Below are positions 15,811 through 25,342 of a DNA stretch of 34,726 nucleotides, piece after piece. The stretch's first letter is position 1; every line of letters starts with the position of its first letter. The stretch is taken from assembly GCF_025869345.1 (NCBI RefSeq), contig NZ_JAOZVW010000111.1, forward strand, positions 1 through 34,726, in the 5' to 3' direction. Below the pieces are notes generated by a model. The model was not told the DNA's origin. It was given only the letters and a program-made list of their open reading frames with translations, and made no database searches. The position numbers and the translations under genes were made by a program. Origin of the DNA: Sphingopyxis sp. (lineage in GTDB: Bacteria; Pseudomonadota; Alphaproteobacteria; Sphingomonadales; Sphingomonadaceae).

Positions 15811-15887
15811 TTGTCGAAGTCCTGTCTTTCTTCAATCCTTGTTTGAAGAAAGAACGGCGCTTCGACAACCCCGGGTCAGGCCCGGGG
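15811..15887. repeat. Nested inverted repeat with TTGTCGAAG arms
   Basis: Outer arms TTGTCGAAG (15811-15819) and CTTCGACAA (15860-15868) enclose a perfect 11-bp stem TCTTTCTTCAA (15825-15835) and TTGAAGAAAGA (15843-15853). A second hairpin CCCCGGG-TCAGG-CCCGGGG follows at 15869-15887. It sits in the 271-base gap between the hydrolase start and atpH. Sequences of the GCTTGTCGAAG type are widely dispersed in sphingomonad genomes. Confidence 0.75.
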
Positions 15888-15931
15888 GCGAAGGGGCATG
15901 GGATCGTATGGGATAAGTCCCCACCCTCGCC

Positions 15932-15957
15932 TTGCAATGCAGCAAAATCGTTGCTAC
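15932..15957 (+). promoter_or_regulatory. Weak candidate promoter for the atp operon
   Basis: TTGCAA (15932-15937) is followed after 14-15 bases by TGCTAC (15952-15957), about 90 bases before atpH. TTGC and GCAA also form a small inverted repeat here. The match to consensus is poor; the placement is the main argument. Confidence 0.25.
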
Positions 15958-16049
15958 GCGCGCCGCGACTGTGCAGCGGGGGTGTCTTCGGAGGCCATGA
16001 AAACCCGCTCGGCCATCCCCCTCGGGATCGTAGAGAAGGACTTTCGCGC

Positions 16050-16616
16050 GTGGAGAATTCCGGCGGCATTCAGGGCAACATCACGGCGGGCCTCGCGGGC
16101 CGCTATGCCAGCGCGCTGTTCGATCTGGCCCGCGAATCGAACGCGATCGACGCGGTTGCGGGGAGCCTCGGCACCCTCAGCGCCGGCCTGACCGATTCGG
16201 CCGACCTTTCGGCGCTGATCGCGAGCCCCGTCGTCAGCCGCACCGACGCCGCCAAGGCGATCGAAGCGGTCGCCAAGGCGCTGAAGCTCGATTCGCTGAC
16301 CGCGAAGTTCCTCGGCGTGCTTGCCGAGAATCGCCGCCTCGCCGATCTCCCCGGCATGATCGCCGCCTTCAACGCGATCGTCGCCGACCATCGCGGCGAA
16401 GTGACCGCGAAGGTCACCAGCGCGCACCCGCTCACCGCCGAGCAGATCAAGGCGCTGACCGCGAACCTCAAATCCCGTGTCGGCCGCGACGTCACCGTCG
16501 CGACGACCGTCGATCCCGCCATTCTCGGCGGCCTCGTCGTCCAACTGGGCAGCCAGTTGATCGACGGCAGCATCCGTACCCGTCTCAATAGTTTCGCGCA
16601 GGCGATGAAGGGCTGA
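16050..16616 (+). CDS. atpH: ATP synthase F1 subunit delta
   Basis: The 188-residue delta subunit (OSCP), which links the top of the F1 head to the peripheral stalk. Typical sequence: LAGRYASALFDLARE near the N-terminus, KFLGVLAENRRLADLPGMIAAF in the middle, and the C-terminal VDPAILGGLVVQLGSQLIDGSIRTRL. The start is GTG 16050, with GAAGGA at 16035-16040 nine bases upstream; no suitable ATG exists at this position. First gene of the F1 operon, 41 bases before atpA. The membrane F0 genes are not in the window, as usual for alphaproteobacteria, where F0 and F1 operons are separate. Confidence 0.93.
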   Translation: MENSGGIQGNITAGLAGRYASALFDLARESNAIDAVAGSLGTLSAGLTDSADLSALIASPVVSRTDAAKAIEAVAKALKLDSLTAKFLGVLAENRRLADLPGMIAAFNAIVADHRGEVTAKVTSAHPLTAEQIKALTANLKSRVGRDVTVATTVDPAILGGLVVQLGSQLIDGSIRTRLNSFAQAMKG

Positions 16617-16654
16617 AAAGCCCATACGCCCCCAATGCCCCGATGAAAGGCTGA

Positions 16655-18187
<1,533 letters not shown>

Positions 18188-18204
18188 GCCCCGACCGGCG
18201 CAGG

Positions 18205-18294
18205 CGATAAATAGGGACAGTCCCTATTTATCGGGGACGACCAAATAGGAGTTAAAAGGCGGCAATGGATAAATAGGGACTGTCCCTATTTATC
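18205..18294. repeat. Pair of REP-like palindromes between atpA and atpG
   Basis: GATAAATAGGGAC-A-GTCCCTATTTATC at 18206-18232 (extended one more pair to 18205-18233) and GATAAATAGGGAC-T-GTCCCTATTTATC at 18268-18294. Both are perfect 13-bp-arm palindromes with a single central base that is A in one and T in the other, so the copies are in opposite orientation. They are AT-rich in an otherwise GC-rich operon. The GGGACAGTCCC heart resembles repeats associated with REP-associated tyrosine transposases (recollection, not checked). Confidence 0.9.
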
Positions 18295-18311
18295 GCCGTC
18301 AGGGAAACACG

Positions 18312-19187
18312 ATGGCCAGTCTGAAGGAACTCAAAGGGCGGATCGTCTCGGTCAAATCGACCCAGAAGATCACCAAGGCCAAGAAGATGGTCGCCGCCGC
18401 CAAGCTGCGCAAGGCGCAGGCCGCGGCCGAGGCCGCGCGCCCCTATGCCGAGCGGCTCGAAGGCGTCGTCGCCAGCCTGGCGTCGAAGGTCGGCGCGTCG
18501 GATTCGGCGCCGAAGCTGCTCGCGGGCACCGGCAAGAGCGACACCCACCTGCTCGTCGTCCTCAACAGCGACCGCGGGCTGGCCGGCGCGTTCAACTCGA
18601 ACATCGTCAAGGCGGCGCGCGACAAGGCGCTCGAACTGCAGGGCGAGGGCAAGAAGGTTCTCTTCTACCTCATCGGCCGCAAGGGTCGCCCGGTGATCGC
18701 GCGGCTATTCGCTGGTCAGATCACCGAGCAATATGACACGACCGGCATTCGCGACATCGGCTTCGAGCAGGCGCACGACATTTCGGCGAAGGTGATGGAG
18801 CTTTACGAAGCCGGCGCCTTCGACGTCGCGCATCTCTTCTATTCCAAGTTCCGCTCGGCGCTGCTTCAGGAAGCGACCGGCCAGCAGCTGATCCCCGTTC
18901 CTGCGCCCGCCGACGTTCCGGCATCGAGCGGCGCGGCGGTCGAATATGAACCCGACGAGGAAGCGATCCTCGCCGACCTGCTGCCGCGCAACATCACGAT
19001 TCAGGTCTTCAAGGGCCTGCTTGAAAATGCCGCGTCCGAACAGGGCGCGTCGATGACCGCGATGGACAATGCGACGCGCAACGCGGGCGAGCTGATCAAC
19101 AAGCTGACCATCATCTACAACCGCACGCGCCAGGCGGCGATCACCACCGAACTTATCGAAATCATCGCGGGCGCCGAAGCGCTCTAA
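18312..19187 (+). CDS. atpG: ATP synthase F1 subunit gamma
   Basis: The 291-residue central-stalk subunit that rotates within the alpha-beta hexamer. The N-terminal coiled-coil helix [21 protein letters not shown](K) and the C-terminal helix with [32 protein letters not shown] are fully conserved; the Rossmann-like middle holds [15 protein letters not shown]. The upstream AGGGAAACACG is a modest Shine-Dalgarno. Its gap from atpA is 124 bases, mostly filled by two palindromes, compared with 24 bases to atpD. Confidence 0.97.
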   Translation: MASLKELKGRIVSVKSTQKITKAKKMVAAAKLRKAQAAAEAARPYAERLEGVVASLASKVGASDSAPKLLAGTGKSDTHLLVVLNSDRGLAGAFNSNIVKAARDKALELQGEGKKVLFYLIGRKGRPVIARLFAGQITEQYDTTGIRDIGFEQAHDISAKVMELYEAGAFDVAHLFYSKFRSALLQEATGQQLIPVPAPADVPASSGAAVEYEPDEEAILADLLPRNITIQVFKGLLENAASEQGASMTAMDNATRNAGELINKLTIIYNRTRQAAITTELIEIIAGAEAL

Positions 19188-20753
<1,566 letters not shown>

Positions 20754-20761
20754 ATCGAATT

Positions 20762-20865
20762 CCCCTCCCGCTTGCGGGAGGGGTTAGGGGAGGGCCTGTC
20801 GGGGAACAGGCCTTTCGCCGAACCGGAACACACCCTCCCCCGACCCCTCCCGCAAGCGGGAGGGG
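20762..20865. repeat. Three-stem hairpin element between atpD and atpC
   Basis: CCCCTCCCGC-TT-GCGGGAGGGG at 20762-20783; GGGGAGGG (20787-20794) pairing with CCCTCCCC (20833-20840), enclosing GGCCTGT/ACAGGCC (20793-20812); and CCCCTCCCGC-AA-GCGGGAGGGG at 20844-20865. The two end hairpins equal those of the 4329-4446 element, but the middle is different and lacks its core. The last arm runs up to the atpC ribosome-binding site. Confidence 0.85.
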
Positions 20866-20877
20866 GGAGATTGAAGA

Positions 20878-21135
20878 ATGGCCCTGAAATTCGAACTCGT
20901 CACCCCCGCCCGCCTCGAGCGGTCGAGCGACGTCTATATGGTCACCGTGCCGGGCAGCGAGGGCGATTTCTCGGTGCTCGAAGGCCACGCGCCGTTCATG
21001 GCGACGCTGCGCAACGGCCCGCTGACCATCTATGCCACTAGCGGCGCGGCGCCCGAGACGGTCGAGGTCGAAGGCGGCTTCGCCGAAGTCAACGAAGCCG
21101 GCCTCACCGTCCTCGCCGAGCATATCGCGGGCTGA
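20878..21135 (+). CDS. atpC: ATP synthase F1 subunit epsilon (short form)
   Basis: An 85-residue epsilon subunit consisting only of the N-terminal beta-sandwich that binds gamma and the c-ring ([37 protein letters not shown]). The C-terminal two-helix arm that inhibits ATP hydrolysis in E. coli (about 139 residues in total) is absent. In alphaproteobacteria inhibition is commonly carried out by a separate zeta protein, so the short form is plausible and not a truncation artefact. GGGAGA at about 20865-20870 is the Shine-Dalgarno. Last gene of the operon, followed by a terminator. Confidence 0.94.
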   Translation: MALKFELVTPARLERSSDVYMVTVPGSEGDFSVLEGHAPFMATLRNGPLTIYATSGAAPETVEVEGGFAEVNEAGLTVLAEHIAG

Positions 21136-21168
21136 CGGCGCGCGCACGCTTGCGCGGCGATTGCCGGA

Positions 21169-21197
21169 AAAAGGGGCTCCTTCGGGCCCCTTTTCTT
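21169..21197 (+). terminator. Rho-independent terminator of the atp operon
   Basis: AAAAGGGGC (21169-21177) and GCCCCTTTT (21186-21194) form a perfect 9-bp stem with an 8-base loop containing TTCG, followed by CTTT. It starts 33 bases after the atpC stop. Confidence 0.88.
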
Positions 21198-21241
21198 TAC
21201 CTGTCATGCTGGGAGCGGACGGTGAGGGATGGCGCTACTTC

Positions 21242-21296
21242 CCCCTCCCGCCTGCGGGAGGGGAGAGGAGCGGCCGCAATCGGTCGTTACCGACCG
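21242..21296. repeat. CCCCTCCCGC hairpin and CGGTCG palindrome
   Basis: CCCCTCCCGC-CT-GCGGGAGGGG (21242-21263) followed by CGGTCG-TTAC-CGACCG (21281-21296). It lies between the atp terminator and the convergent iolG stop, and looks like a partial member of the hairpin-element family. Confidence 0.7.
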
Positions 21297-21304
21297 CCAG
21301 CGAA

Positions 21305-22288
21305 CTACAGCAGCACCCGCTCCCCCGTCCGCGCTGATTGCGCTGCCGCTTCGGCGAGCGCCAGCGCGGCGACGCCGTCGCGGAAGTCGACGAGCGGCGC
21401 GGCGCCGTCCAGGATGTCGGCGAAATGCTCGGCCTCGCGGGCGTAGGCGACGGCATAGCGGTCGAGGAAGAAATTCTGGAAGCGGTCGGCGGCGGCGCCA
21501 GTTTCGCCCCAGGTCTCGACCGTCGTTTCGAGCTGGTTCTGGGCGCGGATCATGCCCTTCGATCCGAACGCCTCGATCCGCTGGTCATAGCCATAGCCGC
21601 TGCGGCGGCTCGACGAGATCACGCACAGGCGCCCCGATGCAGTGCGCAGGATCGTCTTTGCGGTATCGGCGTCGCCTGCTGCGCCGATCGCGGGGTCGAC
21701 GAGCACCGAGGCGCTGGCGAAGACTTCGGTTACATCTTCGCCGAGCAGCCAGCGCGCCATGTCGAAGTCGTGGATCACCATATCCTTGAAGATGCCGCCC
21801 GATATCTTGACATAATCGACCGGCGGTGGCGCGGGATCGTGGCTGATGATGTGCAGCGTTTCGAGCGCGCCGACCGCGCCCTCCGCGAGCCGCGCCTGCA
21901 GCGCCGCGAAATTCGGATCGAAGCGGCGGTTGAACGCCAGGAACAGGCGCGCGTTCAATGCCGCGAACCGTGCCGCCGATTCGCGCGCAGCGGCCAGATC
22001 CTGATCGAGCGGCTTTTCGCAGAAGATCGCCTTGCCGGCCTCTGCGGCGGCGAGGCTGTAGGGCAGGTGGGTGTCGGTCGAGCTTGCGACCACGACCCCC
22101 GCGATCGCCGGGTCGGCCAGTGCCTCCTCGATCGTCGAGACGCGCGCGTCATAGTGCGCGGCGATCACCGCGGCCGCGTCGGGAAAGGGATCGACGACCC
22201 GCGACAGCCGCAGACGCGGATTGGCGGCGAGGTTCGCCGCGTGGATTTTGCCGATCCTGCCGGCGCCGATCAGGGCGATGTCGTGCAT
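21305..22288 (-). CDS. iolG: Inositol 2-dehydrogenase
   Basis: First step of inositol breakdown: NAD-dependent oxidation of myo-inositol to scyllo-inosose. The 327-residue Gfo/Idh/MocA enzyme has the Rossmann motif GAGRIGKIH (8-16) and EKPL with the catalytic Lys92. GGIFKDMVIHDFD has Asp169 and His173 at the spacing of the catalytic pair in B. subtilis IolG. Length fits the family. GAGGA lies 5 bases before the ATG. It is divergent from the RpiR regulator with a 140-base gap full of palindromes, and lies away from the iolCDEBA block, so it has its own regulated promoter. Confidence 0.93.
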   Translation of the reverse strand: MHDIALIGAGRIGKIHAANLAANPRLRLSRVVDPFPDAAAVIAAHYDARVSTIEEALADPAIAGVVVASSTDTHLPYSLAAAEAGKAIFCEKPLDQDLAAARESAARFAALNARLFLAFNRRFDPNFAALQARLAEGAVGALETLHIISHDPAPPPVDYVKISGGIFKDMVIHDFDMARWLLGEDVTEVFASASVLVDPAIGAAGDADTAKTILRTASGRLCVISSSRRSGYGYDQRIEAFGSKGMIRAQNQLETTVETWGETGAAADRFQNFFLDRYAVAYAREAEHFADILDGAAPLVDFRDGVAALALAEAAAQSARTGERVLL

Positions 22289-22304
22289 ATTATCCTCTTC
22301 CGGT

Positions 22305-22358
22305 TGAAACCATGTTCCATATCTATATCATATGGAACATATATTCCATAGCGTGGAA
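22305..22358. promoter_or_regulatory. Operator cluster between iolG and the RpiR gene
   Basis: GGAACATATATTCC (22334-22347) is an exact GGAA-N6-TTCC palindrome, the form described for the inositol regulator IolR of Sinorhizobium meliloti. It is within a larger perfect inverted repeat ATGTTCCATAT (22312-22322) and ATATGGAACAT (22330-22340), followed by TTCCA-N5-TGGAA (22344-22358). A weaker site (GGAACATGGTTTCA on the minus strand, 22305-22318) lies one side. This AT-rich patch is the only one in the gap. Confidence 0.7.
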
Positions 22359-22428
22359 CAAGCCGCAGGGCGACAGTTGCGTTACAAGTTTTGAACAGAT
22401 ATTCCGTTTTTCCGACCACCGGGGGAGA

Positions 22429-23307
22429 ATGATTTTGACCGACGTCCCGACCGCCCCCGCCTCGGCGGAAGAATTGCGCGCCGAGATCGTGAGCCGATAC
22501 GAGACGCTGAGCAAGCGGCTCAAGCAGATCGCGCGCTATATCCTCGACGAGCCCAACGACATCGCGCTCGAAACGCTCGCGGTGATCGCCGACCGCTGCG
22601 GCGTCCAGCCCTCGGCGATCGTGCGCTTCGCCAAGAGCTTCGGCTTCGAGGGCGCGAGCCAGATGCAGCGGCTGTTCCGCGACGGGTTGCTCAGCAACAA
22701 TGCCGCGCTCGGCTATTCGGAGCGTGTCCGCCAGCTCGACCAGGCGACCAATGCCAGCGACGTCGAGCCCGCCAATCTCCTCTCCGAATTCGTCGAGGGC
22801 AACAGCCTCGCGATCCAGAATCTGCTGCAGACGGTCAGCGGCGCCGACATGCGCGCGGCGGTCGATCTGTTGATGGCGGCCGACACGGTGCATGTCGCGG
22901 GGTTCCGCCGCTCGTTCCCCGTCGCATCCTATATCGCCTATTCGCTGCTCCAGGCGGGCAAGCGCGCGGTGTTCATCGACGGAGTCGGGGGGCTGGGGCT
23001 GCAGCAGGTTCACGCGATGGGACCCGACGACCTGCTGATCGCGATCAGCTTTCACCCCTATTCGGAAGAGACGATCGCGGTCGTCAACGCCGCGCGCGCG
23101 AACGGCGGCCGCGTCCTCGCGATCAGCGACAGCCTGGTCAGCCCGGTCGCCAAACCCGCCGAACATGTCCTCCAGATTCGCGAGGCCGAGGTGCGGAAAT
23201 TCCGGTCGCTGTCGGCGTCGATGTGTCTGGCGCAGGCGCTGGTGATCAATTTCGCGTTCGAGGCGACGCGCACCGACGGCAAGGCGCGCGAGGACGGGAC
23301 GGCATAG
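22429..23307 (+). CDS. iolR: MurR/RpiR family regulator of inositol catabolism
   Basis: A 292-residue regulator, probably a repressor relieved by an inositol intermediate. The N-terminal HTH_6 domain (about 15-90) contains LAVIADRCGVQPSAIVRFAKSFGF. The C-terminal SIS domain (about 130-275) contains HVAGFRRSFPVASYIAYSLLQAG and ISFHPYSEETIAVVNAARANGG, and binds a phosphosugar-like ligand in the family. The symbol rests on its position between iolG and iolC. ATG 22429 directly abuts GGGGGAGA, which is too close. TTG 22435 has ideal spacing of 6 and may be the true start, giving 290 residues. Confidence 0.88.
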   Translation: MILTDVPTAPASAEELRAEIVSRYETLSKRLKQIARYILDEPNDIALETLAVIADRCGVQPSAIVRFAKSFGFEGASQMQRLFRDGLLSNNAALGYSERVRQLDQATNASDVEPANLLSEFVEGNSLAIQNLLQTVSGADMRAAVDLLMAADTVHVAGFRRSFPVASYIAYSLLQAGKRAVFIDGVGGLGLQQVHAMGPDDLLIAISFHPYSEETIAVVNAARANGGRVLAISDSLVSPVAKPAEHVLQIREAEVRKFRSLSASMCLAQALVINFAFEATRTDGKAREDGTA

Positions 23308-23310
23308 CTA

Positions 23311-23373
23311 TTTCATTCCGGCGTTCCAATGAAACATATGTTGCAAACATTCCAAAGTTGGAATATGTGTTTC
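23311..23373. promoter_or_regulatory. Operator cluster upstream of iolC
   Basis: Two sites resemble the 22334-22347 palindrome: GAAACATATGTTGC (23331-23344, 11 of 14 identical) and, on the minus strand, GAAACACATATTCC (23360-23373, 12 of 14). Further palindromes overlap them: TTTCATT/AATGAAA (23311-23317, 23328-23334), AACATATGTT (23333-23342) and ATTCCAA-AG-TTGGAAT (23349-23364). The region lies directly between the regulator and iolC, so the catabolic block has its own promoter here. Confidence 0.6.
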
Positions 23374-23386
23374 AGACCAAGGAAGG

Positions 23387-25342
23387 ATGGTCTGGAAAGC
23401 GATGGCGGAGCAAGGGCATGAAGCGGTCGGAGAACAGCGGCTGGACGTCGTCACGCTGGGGCGCGCGGGGGTAGACCTTTACGGCGAACAGATCGGCGGG
23501 CGGCTCGAGGATATGGCGAGCTTTGCCAAATATATCGGCGGCAGCCCGACCAACACCGCGGTCGGCGCGGCGCGCCTCGGCCTGCGCGCCGGGCTGATCA
23601 CTCGCGTCGGCGCCGACCATTTCGGGCGTTTCATCGTCGAAGAACTGGAACGCGAAGGGGTGTCGACGCGCGGCGTCCGCTCCGACCCCGAGCGGCTGAC
23701 CGCGCTCGTCTTCCTCGGCATCCGCGACCCCGATACCTTTCCGCTGATCTTCTACCGCGAAAATTGCGCCGACATGGCGCTGGCCGCCGACGATATCGAC
23801 CCCGATTTCATCGCTTCGGCCGGAGCGCTGCTGATCAACGGCACGCACCTGTCGCAACCGGGCGTGTTCGCGGCGAGCCTCAAGGCGGCGACGCTGATGA
23901 AGGCGGCCGGCGGGCGCGTCGTTTTCGATATCGATTACCGCCCCGTGCTGTGGGGGCTTGCGGGCAAGGACAATGGCGAGGACCGCTTCGTTGCGGATCG
24001 CGGCGTGACCGAAGCGCTGCAGCGCGTGCTGCCGCTCTGCGACCTGATCGTCGGCACCGAGGAGGAGATTCATATCCTCGGCGGTTCGACCGACACGCTG
24101 GCGGCGCTCCGTGCGATCCGCGCGAAAAGTGCGGCGCTGCTCGTCTGCAAGCGCGGCGCCGAGGGGTGCGTCGCCTTTCCGGACGCTATTCCCGCATCGC
24201 TCGACGCCGGGGTCGTCGGCCGCGGCTTTCCGATCGAAGTGTTCAACGTGCTCGGTGCGGGCGACGCCTTCATGGCGGGTTTCCTGCGCGGCTGGCTTCG
24301 TGACATGCCGCTCGAAAAATGCTGCGAGATCGCCAATGCGTGCGGCGCGCTCGTCGTCTCGCGCCACGGCTGCGCGCCGGCGATGGCGTCGTGGGACGAG
24401 TTGCAGCATTTCCTTGGCGGCCAATGGCCGCACCGCCTGCGTGAAAGCGCCGAACTCGAACAGCTCCACTGGTCGACCAACCGCCACGGCGAGCGCGACG
24501 AGCTGACGGTCCTCGCGATCGATCACCGTAGCCAGTTCGACGACCTGCTCGCCGAACTCGGCGAAGTGGGCGAGGCGCGGGTCCATCATTTCAAGAATCT
24601 GGCGCTCGAGGCGCTGCACCGCATGGGCGCGGGGGATCCCAGTTACGGCGTGCTGCTCGACGGCCGCTTCGGCGCGCGCGCGCTCGAGGCGGCGGCCGAT
24701 CATCCCTATTGGATCGGGCGGCCGATCGAGGTGCCGGGGTCGCGCCCGCTGCGCTTCGAGGGATCGCCCGACGTCGGCATGACGCTGCGCGACTGGCCGG
24801 CCAACCATGTCGTCAAATGCCTCGTCTTCTATCATCCGGACGACGATGCCGGGATGCGCGCGCGGCAGGACCGGCAGATCGCGCGGCTGTTCGACGCGTG
24901 CCGCCGCACCCGGCACGAATTCCTGCTCGAAATCATCGCCTCGAAACATGGGCCGGTCGACAGCGGCACGATCGCGTCGGTGATCGACCATATCTATTCG
25001 CTCGGCATCTATCCCGACTGGTGGAAGCTCGAACCGACCACCGACGCCGCCGCCTGGGCGGCGAGCGAGGCGGCGATATTGCGCCACGATCCGCTCTGCC
25101 GCGGCATCGTCCTGCTCGGCCTGTCGGCGCCGCAGGACGAGGTGCTCGCGGGCATAGTCGCCGCCGCCGCCTTTCCATTGGTCAAGGGCTTCGCGGTCGG
25201 CCGCACCATCTTCCACGACGTCGCGCAGCAATGGCTGACCGGCGCGATCGACGACGAGGCGGCGATCTCCGCGCTCGGCGCCAATCTGCGCGTCCTTGCC
25301 GATGGCTGGCGCGCGGCGCGCCGTGCTAGGGTGGCGGCATGA
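23387..25342 (+). CDS. iolC: 5-dehydro-2-deoxygluconokinase fused to DUF2090 aldolase-like domain
   Basis: A 651-residue two-domain enzyme. The N-terminal PfkB kinase (about 18-345) phosphorylates 5-dehydro-2-deoxygluconate; it has IGGSPTNTAVGAARLG (50-65) and NVLGAGDAFMAGF with catalytic Asp293. The C-terminal DUF2090 domain (about 365-645, starting LAIDHRSQFDDLL) has the TIM-barrel look of the aldolase that splits the phosphorylated product into DHAP and malonate semialdehyde, the role of IolJ elsewhere. No separate iolJ is present, which supports this. ATG 23387 directly abuts AAGGAAGG, so ATG 23402 (residue 6) is a possible alternative. The stop overlaps the iolD start (ATGA). Confidence 0.92.
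   Translation: MVWKAMAEQGHEAVGEQRLDVVTLGRAGVDLYGEQIGGRLEDMASFAKYIGGSPTNTAVGAARLGLRAGLITRVGADHFGRFIVEELEREGVSTRGVRSDPERLTALVFLGIRDPDTFPLIFYRENCADMALAADDIDPDFIASAGALLINGTHLSQPGVFAASLKAATLMKAAGGRVVFDIDYRPVLWGLAGKDNGEDRFVADRGVTEALQRVLPLCDLIVGTEEEIHILGGSTDTLAALRAIRAKSAALLVCKRGAEGCVAFPDAIPASLDAGVVGRGFPIEVFNVLGAGDAFMAGFLRGWLRDMPLEKCCEIANACGALVVSRHGCAPAMASWDELQHFLGGQWPHRLRESAELEQLHWSTNRHGERDELTVLAIDHRSQFDDLLAELGEVGEARVHHFKNLALEALHRMGAGDPSYGVLLDGRFGARALEAAADHPYWIGRPIEVPGSRPLRFEGSPDVGMTLRDWPANHVVKCLVFYHPDDDAGMRARQDRQIARLFDACRRTRHEFLLEIIASKHGPVDSGTIASVIDHIYSLGIYPDWWKLEPTTDAAAWAASEAAILRHDPLCRGIVLLGLSAPQDEVLAGIVAAAAFPLVKGFAVGRTIFHDVAQQWLTGAIDDEAAISALGANLRVLADGWRAARRARVAA

Noticed and set aside
18205..18294. 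Intrinsic terminators inside the atp operon
   Set aside because: The palindromes lack a following T-run and termination here would cut off gamma, beta and epsilon; partial attenuation remains possible.
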